64,000 nt of DNA from Domibacillus tundrae (GTDB lineage: Bacteria > Bacillota > Bacilli > Bacillales > Domibacillaceae): the NCBI RefSeq assembly GCF_000970675.1, contig NZ_LAJA01000014.1, positions 205,758 through 269,757 on the forward strand. Reading direction: 5' to 3'. This document shows positions 1-8,492 of this stretch, in pieces. A model generated the notes under the pieces. The model was not told the origin of the DNA, searched no databases, and saw nothing but the letters and a program-made list of their open reading frames with translations. Position 1 is the first letter of the stretch; every line of letters begins with the position of its first letter. The position numbers and the translations under genes were made by a program.

Positions 1-367
1 ACGCATCGCGGACTAAAAGAGGAATGTCGTCGTATGCTACGTAATCACGGCGTTCTGCACCGATATTGGTCAGGAGCGTTCCACCATCGTAATTAATTTT
101 GGACGAAATCGGGTCTTTTAACAGTGCTTCGTCAATGTCAGGCGTGTCTTTCACATAGTACGCAAATAAACCAGCGCCGCCGATCAAGAGGAACAAGGCA
201 AGTAAACCCACCAAGAGAAGGATTCTTTTCAAGATCACTTGCTTTTTGCTTGCGGGTGCTTTTGGTGCTTTCGCTGTTTTTGGTGTTTTTGGTTTTCTTT
301 GGATGCGGACCGGCTTTTTCTTTTGCTGGTTCCGCTTTTCGGTTCTCGATTTGTATTCGTCAGACAT
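1..367 (-). CDS. ponA: Class A penicillin-binding protein 1A/1B, N-terminal part (runs off the window)
   Basis: Bifunctional peptidoglycan glycosyltransferase/transpeptidase acting outside the membrane. Only about 122 N-terminal codons are visible on the minus strand. They encode a Lys/Pro/Ala-rich cytoplasmic tail (about residues 1-45), one membrane anchor (about 47-70, rich in L, I and G), then the start of the extracellular glycosyltransferase region with the D-T-P-D-I-D-E stretch and S-S-K-I-N-Y-D. The ATG at 365-367 has a GAGGAAAA ribosome site 9 bases upstream. It lies 25 bases after recU, as in Bacillus, where recU-ponA form an operon. Identity is inferred from this N-terminus plus synteny; the catalytic domains are outside the window. 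Confidence 0.88.
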   Translation of the reverse strand, partial: MSDEYKSRTEKRNQQKKKPVRIQRKPKTPKTAKAPKAPASKKQVILKRILLLVGLLALFLLIGGAGLFAYYVKDTPDIDEALLKDPISSKINYDGGTLLTNIGAERRDYVAYDDIPLLVRDA

Positions 368-392
368 ATGTCTTTTTTCCTCGCTTTCAAAA

Positions 393-998
393 TTAAAAGT
401 ATATATCCTCCACTGCATCTAAAAACGGAACGCGCGGAGAGAGACCCAGTTTAAGTGCTGCACTGCAATCGGCGAGTTCCGCTTTTGTAATTGATTTGCG
501 GCCGCCATCATGCATACGTTCCCAAAAGCCATTCAATGCATAAAATGGCAAAAAAAACAGCTCGTCCGTTTTTGAAAACCGGATAATCACAAACGCAATG
601 CCGCCATGCTCATCGACTTGTTTCATGTGTGCAATTTGGTGGGCGTGAAAATTTTTCAGAGGAAACGACGTCGTGTTGTTCGTTTCTTTCGCTTCAAAAT
701 CAATATACTTTCCTTTATATACCCCGTTGTAATCCGTTGTAGAGGCCTGTCTGAAATACGCTTCTTTAATAACAGCTGCACTTCTCGCCGGGTAATCCAC
801 CTGGACGATTTGAACAGGCACGGGTTTTTTATGAATGACCGCCATGTTTCGGCTTAAATAATACGCATTCGTTTCATTAATGTCGTCTTCGAGCGTCATG
901 CCGCGGTTTGAAAACACAGGATCTTTTTTCGGCTGTGTCGATTCAGACGTATGAGCCGGCCGCGTATATTGTTTACCATTTGGATAGCGGATCGCCAT
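393..998 (-). CDS. recU: Holliday junction resolvase RecU
   Basis: Cuts Holliday junctions during recombinational repair and chromosome segregation. The 201-residue protein has the RecU signatures RYPNGK at the start, [10 protein letters not shown], the nuclease-fold core with [18 protein letters not shown], and H-A-H-Q-I-x-H-M. The Asp, Glu and Lys of D-F-E-A-K are the PD-(D/E)XK metal-site residues. An upstream in-frame Met at 1022 exists, but the ATG at 998 is chosen because an AGGAGGG ribosome site lies about 7 bases before it and the protein then begins like B. subtilis RecU. It is followed directly by ponA on the same strand. Confidence 0.95.
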   Translation of the reverse strand: MAIRYPNGKQYTRPAHTSESTQPKKDPVFSNRGMTLEDDINETNAYYLSRNMAVIHKKPVPVQIVQVDYPARSAAVIKEAYFRQASTTDYNGVYKGKYIDFEAKETNNTTSFPLKNFHAHQIAHMKQVDEHGGIAFVIIRFSKTDELFFLPFYALNGFWERMHDGGRKSITKAELADCSAALKLGLSPRVPFLDAVEDIYF

Positions 999-1102
999 CT
1001 CATTCCCTCCTCTTGAATCCAATCAATATCATACCACATGAGCGAACAAATCGCCTGTTTGAAAAGACATATTGCTTTATGCCTTTTTCTGAAGACTGCA
1101 GA

Positions 1103-1131
1103 TTGAAAAAAAACCATCTTTCCGCTATTAT
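1103..1131 (+). promoter_or_regulatory. Sigma-A-type promoter for the STAS-domain gene
   Basis: TTGAAA at 1103-1108 and TATTAT at 1126-1131 are separated by 17 bases, about 45 bases before the start codon at 1176. It lies between the divergent recU and STAS genes and reads toward the latter. Confidence 0.65.
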
Positions 1132-1175
1132 ATTAATATAGGACGTTATGATGCTAATAAGGCAGGTGAGCCGTT

Positions 1176-1655
1176 ATGAGCAAAGAAACAGAAAAAATCG
1201 CTGCTCTTCAAGAAGAAAACCGGTTATTAAAAGAAGAACTTGCAGAATATAAACATATTGTAAAAGATGTTTCAGCACCAATCATTCCGTCGATCATCCC
1301 GGAAACCATTTTAGTCCCGATTACGGGGAAGTTATCGCAAGACCGCTTTGAGACTATTATCTCATCACTTATGAACGCCTGTTATGAGAACGAGGTCGAA
1401 ACGGTGATTATTGATTTTACTGCCATTTCTAAAAAAGAAATTGGGGAAACCGCTGTACTCGGCCAATCAATCGATCATTTGATAAACTCCTTAAATTTGA
1501 TGGGAGCAGAGACATTTTTAGTCGGATTCACGCCGGATTTCACACAAGATTTAATGCGAAGCGGCATGCGGATCCGGACTGATTTAAATACTTTTTTAAC
1601 ATTCCGGAGCGCTCTCCAGTTTTTAATAAAGAAAAAAGGAATGGTATTTGCATAA
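1176..1655 (+). CDS. RsbR-type STAS-domain protein (orphan)
   Basis: The 159-residue protein has an N-terminal coiled coil (about residues 3-30, heptad L/E/K pattern) and a C-terminal STAS domain (about 40-150) opened by the I-I-P-S-I-I-P-E-T-I-L-V-P-I-T-G-K-L pattern of RsbR stressosome proteins. In that family STAS domains build the stressosome that controls sigma-B through RsbT; a Thr in the middle of the domain is phosphorylated. Here the matching loop is K-K-E-I-G-E-T-A-V and appears about four residues longer than in RsbR, so the phospho-site cannot be assigned with certainty. No globin or sensor domain and no rsbS/rsbT neighbour are present. The role as an accessory stressosome subunit is inferred. 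Confidence 0.75.
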   Translation: MSKETEKIAALQEENRLLKEELAEYKHIVKDVSAPIIPSIIPETILVPITGKLSQDRFETIISSLMNACYENEVETVIIDFTAISKKEIGETAVLGQSIDHLINSLNLMGAETFLVGFTPDFTQDLMRSGMRIRTDLNTFLTFRSALQFLIKKKGMVFA

Positions 1656-1767
1656 TTTGTCGCATACCTACTTTCTTTGACGTCTGTACACTAGTTTTGT
1701 CAGGATGGCAGGACATTCGCTTTGCTCGGCGAATCCTTTTAGTCAATACGGCAAAGGGGTGAAGGTG

Positions 1768-1995
1768 ATGACGAAAGAAGAGTGGATGGAGCGGTTGAAC
1801 GAATTGGAAAAAGATACATTGGAGCTTGAGCAACGGTTGAAAATGAGAGTGGCGGATGAGCGAAGCCGCAAAATCGCTGGCTTTCGAATTCGTGCAGAAC
1901 GCGTCCACAATCGTCTGCTTCTCGTCGAAGAAGGAGCACGCTTTTTATGTGGAGATACTGTACTGCCGCTTAAGCAAGCTGCCGGTTCTATTTGA
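1768..1995 (+). CDS. Small hypothetical protein, charged helical
   Basis: A 75-residue protein, not recognised. Its first 55 residues are dense in Glu, Lys, Arg and Leu and predict a long helix or coiled coil. The ATG at 1768 follows GGGGTGAAGGTG and is preferred over an in-frame Met 21 codons upstream with no ribosome site. It sits 15 bases before yppE and is probably cotranscribed with it. Function unknown. Confidence 0.6.
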   Translation: MTKEEWMERLNELEKDTLELEQRLKMRVADERSRKIAGFRIRAERVHNRLLLVEEGARFLCGDTVLPLKQAAGSI

Positions 1996-2010
1996 AATGA
2001 GGGTTACGAA

Positions 2011-2361
2011 GTGTCTTTATATGAAAAAACAGTGAAACTAAGTAAATTAATTGTACGGGCAAAAGCTATTTATGAAGCACAACGCGAATCAAAAGAAGAA
2101 GCTGATTTTTTTGGAACGGTAAAGCCATTTGCAGACGAAGTGGATGCCGCAGCAGATCTGTGGGAGCAAGAAGCTCTTTTATTTTTACAGGAGCATCCGC
2201 AAAAATACTTGCATGCCGCTCAAATTGTGCAGGCGGCGGACAACGCGCGAAGGGTTGGAGCATATGCCCACTTTTTTGATACGGGAAAAGCGAAATTTAT
2301 TCAATCAGCGGATTCGGCCTTATACGTGCTTGAATCGCTGGACAATTGCATAAAAGAATAA
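2011..2361 (+). CDS. yppE: YppE family protein (DUF1798)
   Basis: A 116-residue protein matching the YppE/DUF1798 family: D-F-F-G-x-V-K-P-F-A-D-E-V near residue 35 and an all-helical composition. Members form a small helical bundle of unknown function. GTG start with ATGAGGG 7 bases upstream. It is in the same place as in B. subtilis, between recU-ponA and the yprA-yprB genes. The terminator at 2360-2388 overlaps its stop codon, so the transcript ends here. Confidence 0.75.
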   Translation: MSLYEKTVKLSKLIVRAKAIYEAQRESKEEADFFGTVKPFADEVDAAADLWEQEALLFLQEHPQKYLHAAQIVQAADNARRVGAYAHFFDTGKAKFIQSADSALYVLESLDNCIKE

Positions 2362-2388
2362 AGGACGCGGCACTGCGTTCTTTTTTTT
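2360..2388 (+). terminator. Rho-independent terminator after yppE
   Basis: AAAGGACGC (2360-2368) pairs with GCGTTCTTT (2375-2383) with one G-U pair, 6-base loop, followed by a T run. It overlaps the yppE stop codon. Confidence 0.85.
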
Positions 2389-2481
2389 GCTTTTAAAAAG
2401 ATCGTTTGTTCGATATTATAGGATCAAAGGCTAAAAACGCCGCGTTGTGTGGATCCAAGGATAAGAGAGGTGTAAATCATC

Positions 2482-4719
2482 ATGTGGAAAAAAACTCTTT
2501 CAGATATTATTACGGAGCTGCGCAATGATGAAAACGTCATTCACTGGCATGAGCTGGAGCCGATAGAAGCGAAAACGCGTCCAATGCCGATATTCATTGA
2601 TGAACGGCTTCGGGCTGCACTGGAAGCGCGTCGTGTCCGCGATTTATATACGCATCAATACTCTGCTTTTGAAGCGGTGCAGCAAGGTGAAAATATCGTT
2701 GCTGTCACGCCGACGGCTTCCGGTAAAACGCTTTGCTACAATTTGCCGGTGCTGCAAAAAATTGCGGAAGACAGTGCGAGCCGCGCGCTTTATTTATTTC
2801 CGACGAAAGCACTTGCGCAAGATCAAAAAAGTGAATTAAATGAGATCATTGCAGAAATGGGTGCTGATATTAAAAGTTTTACATATGACGGGGACACGTC
2901 GCCGGCGATCCGGCAAAAAGTTCGGCAGGCCGGACATATTGTCATGACCAATCCGGATATGCTTCATTCCGCTATTTTGCCAAACCATACGAAATGGGTC
3001 AGCTTGTTTGAAAACCTAAAATACATTGTGATCGATGAATTGCATACGTATCGCGGTGTATTTGGGAGCCATGTGGCGAATGTAATTCGTCGTTTAAAGC
3101 GAATTTGCTCATTTTATGGAAGCAGTCCGCAGTTTATTTGTACATCGGCGACAATCGCCAACCCAAAAGAACTGGCGGAACAATTAACTGGCAGCCCGAT
3201 GCGTTTGATCGACAATAATGGAGCACCTCGCGGACGGAAGCATTTTGTTTTTTACAATCCGCCGGTTGTGAACGAACCGCTTAACATTCGCAGGAGCGCA
3301 ACTGTCGAAGTGAACAGGCTGGCGCGAGAGTTTTTAAAAAACCAAATTCAAACCATTATTTTCGCGAGAAGCCGAGTCCGAGTAGAAATTATTTTGAGCC
3401 ATATTCAAGAGCTTGTAAAGCGGGACATCGGACCAAAAACGATCCGTGGCTATAGAGGCGGCTATTTGCCGAAAGAACGGCGCGCGATTGAGAAAGGACT
3501 CCGTGACGGCGACATTTTAGGGGTGGTCAGCACCAATGCACTCGAGCTTGGGGTTGATATCGGCCAGCTGCAAGTGTGCGTGATGACGGGGTATCCGGGC
3601 AGTGTTGCGAGCACGTGGCAGCAAGCGGGTCGTGCCGGCCGGCGTCATGGAGAAGCCGTTATCATTATGGTAGCGAGTTCTACACCTATTGATCAGTACG
3701 TCGTTCAAAACCCGGATTACTTTTTTGAACGAAACCCAGAATCGGCCCGCATTAATGCTGAAAATTTAATTATTTTGGTTGATCATTTAAAATGCGCAGC
3801 GTATGAGCTGCCGTTTCAGGAAGATGAATCGTTTGGACCGATGGATGTGACTGATGTGCTCGATTACTTGCGGGAAGAGCGTGTTCTTCATTACAATGGA
3901 GGCAAATACCATTGGTCGCATGAATCGTTTCCGGCAACGAATATCAGCCTTCGTTCTGCCACGCAGGAAAATGTTGTCATTGTCGATCAATCAGAGACAG
4001 CCAACGTGAAAATTATCGGTGAAATGGACCGGCTGAGTGCGATGACACTTTTGCATGATGAAGCGATTTATTTGCATGAAGGCGTTCAATTTCAAGTAGA
4101 GAAGCTTGATTGGGAGCATAAAAAAGCGTACGTCCGTCGAGTAGATGTGGAATACTACACCGATGCGAATTTGGCGGTTCAGCTAAAAGTCCTAGAAATT
4201 GATCGGACGAAAGAGCGGCCGTTGTCTGCCGTTCATTATGGAGATGTGACCGTTAACATTTTGCCGACGATATTTAAAAAGATTAAAATGACGACGTTTG
4301 AGAATATTGGTTCCGGGCCGATTACGCTGCCGGAAGAAGAAATTCATACAAGCGCGGTTTGGCTCGAGCTGAATATCGAAGAGCCGGAAAAGTCACTGGA
4401 GCATTTGCTGAGGGGCATTGCCAACGTTTTGCATCATATTGTTCCGATTCATACGATGTGTGACAAAAGCGACATTCATGTTGTGTCACAAATTAAAGCG
4501 GCGCATACGGGACTTCCGACGATTTTTCTCTATGATCATTATCCGGGGGGCATCGGTCTCGCAGAAGATGTGTATAAACGGTTTGATGACGTAAAAGAAG
4601 CCGCGAAAGACCTTATTCGAAAATGTCCGTGTCAGAATGGCTGTCCATCATGTGTCGGTATGGGCTTTGACGGGATGGATGTAAAGCGAAAAAGCATGGA
4701 ACTGCTCGACCAGTTTTAA
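2482..4719 (+). CDS. mrfA: MrfA/YprA family DEAD-DEAH helicase
   Basis: A 745-residue superfamily 2 helicase. Visible motifs: Walker A T-P-T-A-S-G-K-T (76-83), motif II D-E-L-H (185-188), motif III S-A-T (222-224), and in the second RecA domain G-V-D-I-G followed by Q-Q-A-G-R-A-G-R-R. The C-terminal DUF1998-type region carries four cysteines (715, 717, 721, 724), the metal site known in the MrfA family. B. subtilis MrfA (YprA) acts with the exonuclease MrfB (YprB) in a repair route for mitomycin C adducts separate from UvrABC; mrfB follows 12 bases downstream here, supporting the same role. Good AGAGAGG ribosome site before the ATG. Confidence 0.92.
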   Translation: MWKKTLSDIITELRNDENVIHWHELEPIEAKTRPMPIFIDERLRAALEARRVRDLYTHQYSAFEAVQQGENIVAVTPTASGKTLCYNLPVLQKIAEDSASRALYLFPTKALAQDQKSELNEIIAEMGADIKSFTYDGDTSPAIRQKVRQAGHIVMTNPDMLHSAILPNHTKWVSLFENLKYIVIDELHTYRGVFGSHVANVIRRLKRICSFYGSSPQFICTSATIANPKELAEQLTGSPMRLIDNNGAPRGRKHFVFYNPPVVNEPLNIRRSATVEVNRLAREFLKNQIQTIIFARSRVRVEIILSHIQELVKRDIGPKTIRGYRGGYLPKERRAIEKGLRDGDILGVVSTNALELGVDIGQLQVCVMTGYPGSVASTWQQAGRAGRRHGEAVIIMVASSTPIDQYVVQNPDYFFERNPESARINAENLIILVDHLKCAAYELPFQEDESFGPMDVTDVLDYLREERVLHYNGGKYHWSHESFPATNISLRSATQENVVIVDQSETANVKIIGEMDRLSAMTLLHDEAIYLHEGVQFQVEKLDWEHKKAYVRRVDVEYYTDANLAVQLKVLEIDRTKERPLSAVHYGDVTVNILPTIFKKIKMTTFENIGSGPITLPEEEIHTSAVWLELNIEEPEKSLEHLLRGIANVLHHIVPIHTMCDKSDIHVVSQIKAAHTGLPTIFLYDHYPGGIGLAEDVYKRFDDVKEAAKDLIRKCPCQNGCPSCVGMGFDGMDVKRKSMELLDQF

Positions 4720-4731
4720 GGGGTGGCAAAG

Positions 4732-5949
4732 ATGAGCATGGCAAAGAAGCTGCAGAGGCTGAAAAAGCACATTGTGCGTGAGGAGCCGCCTGCATCAAAA
4801 CAGGAACCGCCGGAAGGCATCCGTTTTTGGGACGTATGGGAATCGGCTGGGGCAGAACTGTTTGAACTTGACGGCGAATATTGCATCACACGCGAAACGC
4901 ATTATGCTCTTGATGCGGCACATGGTTTTTATACATTCAAGGATGCAAAAAAAACAATTGATCAATGGTCAGCGTTTGACAGTTATCACCCATTGTCAGC
5001 GAAAGGATTTCAGCCATCAGATTTGTTCTTTTTTGATATTGAAACAACTGGTTTAAGCGGCACCGGGAGTGTTATTTTTTTACTTGGGACGGCACGAATT
5101 CATGAAAATCAAGTAACAGTGAAACAATACTTTTTGCCTTCACCGGGTAATGAAACGGCGCTTTATGCGAAGTTTTTACAGGAAACGGATTATACAACGC
5201 TTGTGACGTATAACGGAAAATCGTTTGATTGGCCACAAGTAAAATCACGCCATACATTTGTGCGTGACAAGGTGCCGGCACTGCCGGCTTTTGGCCATTT
5301 CGATTTATATCATGCATCCCGTCGGCTTTTTAAACATACAATGGAATCGGTCAAGCTCGTCAATGTGGAAAAAGGGCACCTTGGGCTTGAGCGAGTAAAT
5401 GATGTGCCGGGACACCTGGCGCCGATCATTTATTTTGATTTCCTAGAGCGAGGCGACCCGGAAGGTGTGTTGCAGGTAATGAAGCACAACGAGCGGGATA
5501 TTTTAAGCTTGATTACGCTTTATACGCACATTAGCCGGCTTGTGCTCGATGAAAGAGCTCTAGTTGATGATCAAACGGCACTTGAAGTAGGGAAGTGGTT
5601 TGAGGCGTCGGGCAACAGCGCGGCCGCAAAAGAATCGTTCGAAAAGTCGACTGCAAGCAGGCAGGAAGAAGTGGCGCTTGACGCAGCATTTCGGCTCGCT
5701 ATGCAGCTTAAGCGGGAGCAGTCTTTTGAAGCAGCTGTGTCATTATTTACCCGTGTACGCGAGTCAAATGGGGACCGGTCTATTGAAGCGGCAATTGAAT
5801 TGGCGAAAGTGTATGAACATAAGTGGAAAGATATCCCTAAAGCATTACGAGAAACCGAATGGGCGCTTGAGCAGAAACTAGAAAAAGAAGCGATAACATG
5901 TGCATTGGAACACCGTTTGCATCGTTTGGAAAAAAAGTTGTCGAAATAA
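4732..5949 (+). CDS. mrfB: MrfB/YprB family 3'-5' DEDDh exonuclease with TPR tail
   Basis: Ribonuclease H-like exonuclease: D-I-E-T-T-G with Asp102 and Glu104, and the last motif H-N-E-R-D with His252 and Asp256, give a DEDDh active site. The C-terminal 120 residues are helical tetratricopeptide-like repeats. In B. subtilis this is the nuclease partner of MrfA in mitomycin-adduct repair. A GTG at 4723 is in frame, but the ATG at 4732 is preferred because AAGGGGTGG lies 6 bases ahead of it. The gene is coupled to mrfA with a 12-base gap. Confidence 0.88.
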   Translation: MSMAKKLQRLKKHIVREEPPASKQEPPEGIRFWDVWESAGAELFELDGEYCITRETHYALDAAHGFYTFKDAKKTIDQWSAFDSYHPLSAKGFQPSDLFFFDIETTGLSGTGSVIFLLGTARIHENQVTVKQYFLPSPGNETALYAKFLQETDYTTLVTYNGKSFDWPQVKSRHTFVRDKVPALPAFGHFDLYHASRRLFKHTMESVKLVNVEKGHLGLERVNDVPGHLAPIIYFDFLERGDPEGVLQVMKHNERDILSLITLYTHISRLVLDERALVDDQTALEVGKWFEASGNSAAAKESFEKSTASRQEEVALDAAFRLAMQLKREQSFEAAVSLFTRVRESNGDRSIEAAIELAKVYEHKWKDIPKALRETEWALEQKLEKEAITCALEHRLHRLEKKLSK

Positions 5950-5971
5950 CGCGAAAATTGCTGTCATATAG

Positions 5972-6000
5972 TTGTAACTTTTTTGAAAACAACGTAAAAT
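5972..6000 (+). promoter_or_regulatory. Candidate promoter for the 31-residue peptide gene
   Basis: TTGTAA at 5972-5977 and TAAAAT at 5995-6000, spacing 17, about 50 bases before the TTG start at 6051. Confidence 0.5.
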
Positions 6001-6050
6001 AATAAATGGTTGGTTTTCAGATAGACTAAAAATATGGGGTGAATGACAGG

Positions 6051-6146
6051 TTGTATCGTGCAATTTTATTTTTATTTTTCGTTTTTGTCGGCTTAACTGC
6101 ATTCGTATTGACGAATTTAAAAGATAGTTTCTATGCTTTTTTGTAA
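6051..6146 (+). CDS. Candidate small membrane peptide (31 residues)
   Basis: A TTG-initiated frame with GGGGTGA 8 bases upstream encodes a 31-residue peptide consisting almost entirely of one hydrophobic helix (residues 4-20, F/L/V rich) and a short T-N-L-K-D-S tail. A promoter-like pair lies just upstream. It is too short for ordinary gene finders. No family is recognised; support rests on the ribosome site, promoter and hydrophobic profile only. Confidence 0.35.
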   Translation: MYRAILFLFFVFVGLTAFVLTNLKDSFYAFL

Positions 6147-6179
6147 GAAAGAAAAAGCCCGCTGAGGCCTGCTTTCCAA

Positions 6180-6208
6180 TTGACAAAAGACCTTGTTTTT
6201 GAAACAAT
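6180..6208 (+). promoter_or_regulatory. Candidate promoter for gpsB
   Basis: Consensus TTGACA at 6180-6185, 17-base spacing, AACAAT at 6203-6208, 42 bases before the gpsB start. A second weaker pair (TTGACG 6108-6113, TATGCT 6132-6137) lies upstream. Confidence 0.5.
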
Positions 6209-6249
6209 TAATGAAAACAGGCAGGACTCAATGAAGGTGGTGCAAGGCA

Positions 6250-6579
6250 ATGTTATCGGAAAAAATTAAATTAACGGGAAAAGATATTCTTGAAAAAGAA
6301 TTTAAAACGGCTATGCGTGGATACAGTCCCGATGAAGTGGATCAATTTTTAGACCTTGTCATAAAAGATTATGAAGTATTTCAGCAGGCGATTGAAGAAT
6401 TGCAGCAGGAAAACTTGCGCCTGAAAAAAGAAAACAGTACGATTTCGGCCCGGAAACCTGTTCCGGAAGCGCCGATTCGCCAGCAGCAACCGGCCCCTGG
6501 TTCGACTAATTTTGATATTTTAAAACGGTTATCGAACTTAGAACGCCACGTTTTTGGCGATCGTCTTCATAACGAATAA
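6250..6579 (+). CDS. gpsB: Cell division protein GpsB
   Basis: A DivIVA-related adaptor that links class A penicillin-binding proteins to the division machinery at midcell. The 109-residue protein has the GpsB N-terminal domain (D-I-L-E-K-E-F-K-T-A-M-R-G-Y-S-P-D-E-V-D), a coiled coil to about residue 65, a Pro/Gln linker and the short C-terminal trimerisation motif F-D-I-L-K-R-L-S-N-L-E-R-H-V-F-G. GAAGGTGGTG ribosome site. It sits directly before rnpB as in Bacillus; its partner ponA is at the other end of this cluster. Confidence 0.95.
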   Translation: MLSEKIKLTGKDILEKEFKTAMRGYSPDEVDQFLDLVIKDYEVFQQAIEELQQENLRLKKENSTISARKPVPEAPIRQQQPAPGSTNFDILKRLSNLERHVFGDRLHNE

Positions 6580-6586
6580 TTTTCCA

Positions 6587-6615
6587 TTGCGAAATAGCGT
6601 TTCTTCTTTTATAAT
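6587..6615 (+). promoter_or_regulatory. rnpB promoter
   Basis: TTGCGA at 6587-6592 and consensus TATAAT at 6610-6615, spacing 17. The expected start of transcription is a few bases before the first rnpB helix at 6630. Confidence 0.75.
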
Positions 6616-6629
6616 TAAGAAATGAAATC

Positions 6630-7034
6630 GAATAGCGTTTGGGTAATCGCTGCTGTCTTAACGGCTGCAGAGGAAAGTCCATGCTCGCACAGTGCTGAGA
6701 TGCCTGTAGTGATCGCGCCTGGCGAAACCATAAGCCAGGGCAGCATTTATTGCTGACGGCAGGGAAAACACCTAAGTCTTTAAGATATGGTGTGAATACT
6801 TTGAAAGTGCCACAGTGACGTAGCTTTGCCAGAAATGGCAAAGGTGGAACGAGGTAAACCCCGTGAGCGAGCAACCCAAATTTTGGTAGGGGCACTTTCC
6901 GGACGGAAATGAACGGATGGAGAGGCGAAAAGCACTTGTTTTTTCGCAGATAGATGATTGCCGCCGGAGTACGAGGCCATACCCTGGCCGCCTGCAGTAC
7001 GATGGAACAAAACATGGCTTACAGAACGTTATTC
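6630..7034 (+). ncRNA. rnpB: RNase P RNA, Bacillus type B
   Basis: Catalytic RNA of RNase P, which trims tRNA 5' ends. The universal blocks are all present: GGGTAATCGCTGC near the 5' end, GAGGAAAGTCCATGCTC, GAAAGTGCCACAGTGACG, GGAACG...GGTAAACCCC, GAGCGAGCAACCCAAATTT, AGATAGATGATTGCCGCC and ACAAAACATGGCTTACAGAACG. The first helix pairs 6630-6639 (GAATAGCGTT) with 7025-7034 (AACGTTATTC, one G-U), which sets the ends. The layout matches B. subtilis type B RNA. It has its own promoter upstream and terminator downstream. Open frames over this interval are spurious. Confidence 0.97.
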
Positions 7035-7056
7035 AGGGTTTAAATTCAAAAGACAC

Positions 7057-7085
7057 AGCTCTCCTTTATAGGAGAGCTTTTGTTC
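7057..7085 (+). terminator. rnpB terminator
   Basis: Perfect 9-bp stem AGCTCTCCT (7057-7065) / AGGAGAGCT (7070-7078), 4-base loop, then TT-rich tail. Confidence 0.9.
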
Positions 7086-7256
7086 TATTTGACAAGGCTG
7101 GCCTCTTTATGAAAATGATCAATAATAAGTAAGTGACGTGATTGTCGAACATACTAATGCAAAGGAATTATTTTTCTAATTCCGTACTGTTTTCAAAACG
7201 GATTAATTTTTTATTCGAAGAACTGCCAAATGAACCGAAATGAAAAGAGGTTATAC

Positions 7257-8390
7257 ATGTATACATTAATTGCGACGGCTGCGATGGGACTTGAAGCGAT
7301 CGTGGCCAAAGAAGTAAAAGATCTCGGTTATGAGCCGCGTACAGAAAATGGAAAAATATATTTTGAAGGTGACGCTTCGGCTATCGCCCGCTGCAATATG
7401 TGGCTGCGGACCGCAGATCGTGTCAAAGTCGTAGTAGCGGAATTTTATGCAAAAACGTTTGATGAGCTTTTTGAAAAAACGAAAGCCTTGCGGTGGGAGG
7501 ATTATTTGCCAAAAGATGCTTCGTTTCCAGTGCAGGGGAAATCAGTTAAATCAACTCTGTTCAGCGTCTCAGACTGCCAGGCAATTGTGAAAAAAGCAAT
7601 TGTAGAACGGTTGAAATCCGCTTATCACGTAGAGACGTGGCTGGCGGAAACAGGTGCCCGCTTTCCGCTTGAAGTGGCCATTTTAAAAGATAAAGTGACT
7701 CTGACGATGGATACGAGCGGGGCCGGCCTTCACAAACGCGGCTACCGGACAGGGCAGGGGGAAGCGCCCCTGAAAGAAACACTGGCAGCAGCACTGGTAA
7801 AACTGACAAACTGGCACCCGGATAAGCCGTTTGTGGATCCATTCGCCGGCTCTGGTACGATTCCGATTGAAGCCGCATTAATTGGTCAAAATATTGCGCC
7901 CGGCTTTAACCGCGAATTTGTTTCTGAACAGTGGAATTGGATTGATGAACGTGTATGGGACGAGGCACGCATAGAAGCAGAAGACAAAGCAAACTACGAT
8001 CAGCCTCTTGATATTGAAGGGCTTGACATTGATCCGAAAATGGCAGAAATCGCAAGAGCAAATGCGTTTGAAGCAGGGCTTGGCGACCTGATTCAATTTC
8101 GAACTGGAGACGCAACAGCGTTTCAAACGGATAAAGAATATGGTGTAATTGTCGGCAACCCGCCATACGGAGAGCGTCTCAGCGACCGCCCTGGCGTCGA
8201 AAAGCTGTATGCAGATTTAGGATACGCGTTTAAGAAACTGGATACGTGGTCGATTTATATCTTGACGTCTCATGAAGAATTTGAAGAGGTATATGGCCGT
8301 CCGGCGACGAAAAAACGAAAGCTGTTTAATGGCTTTATCCGCTGCGATTATTATCAATACTGGGGGAAACGTCCACCCCGCCGCGACTAA
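7257..8390 (+). CDS. ypsC: THUMP-domain class I SAM-dependent rRNA methyltransferase (YpsC/RlmL family)
   Basis: A 377-residue RNA methyltransferase, predicted to make N2-methylguanine in 23S rRNA. The N-terminal half is a ferredoxin-like plus THUMP RNA-binding region; the C-terminal half has the SAM motif D-P-F-A-G-S-G-T-I-P-I-E and the catalytic N-P-P-Y-G-E-R (Asn301-Tyr304). An in-frame ATG nine codons upstream is possible, but AAAGAGG lies 6 bases before the ATG at 7257. It follows rnpB as ypsC does in B. subtilis. The exact target base is inferred from the family. Confidence 0.88.
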   Translation: MYTLIATAAMGLEAIVAKEVKDLGYEPRTENGKIYFEGDASAIARCNMWLRTADRVKVVVAEFYAKTFDELFEKTKALRWEDYLPKDASFPVQGKSVKSTLFSVSDCQAIVKKAIVERLKSAYHVETWLAETGARFPLEVAILKDKVTLTMDTSGAGLHKRGYRTGQGEAPLKETLAAALVKLTNWHPDKPFVDPFAGSGTIPIEAALIGQNIAPGFNREFVSEQWNWIDERVWDEARIEAEDKANYDQPLDIEGLDIDPKMAEIARANAFEAGLGDLIQFRTGDATAFQTDKEYGVIVGNPPYGERLSDRPGVEKLYADLGYAFKKLDTWSIYILTSHEEFEEVYGRPATKKRKLFNGFIRCDYYQYWGKRPPRRD

Positions 8391-8470
8391 CTGAACACAA
8401 TGTGGTGAAACTGGACACAAACGAGGTTCAGTGGACACAATCAGGAAAAACTAGACATAAATCCAGCTGA
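8391..8470. repeat. Four-copy 20-bp-period intergenic repeat
   Basis: The ten-base core CTGGACACAA recurs at 8391 (CTGAACACAA), 8411, 8431 (GTGGACACAA) and 8451 (CTAGACATAA), exactly 20 bases apart, with unrelated 10-base spacers. It begins at the stop codon of the methyltransferase and ends before the terminator at 8493. Confidence 0.6.
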
Positions 8471-8492
8471 ATGGAAAAAATCATGGGAAGCT

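Noticed and set aside
6506..7132. Several open frames on both strands over 6506-7132
   Set aside because: They lie within the RNase P RNA, whose conserved blocks explain the sequence.
8391..8470. CRISPR array
   Set aside because: The repeat core is only 10 bases with 10-base spacers and degenerates quickly; no cas genes are in the window.
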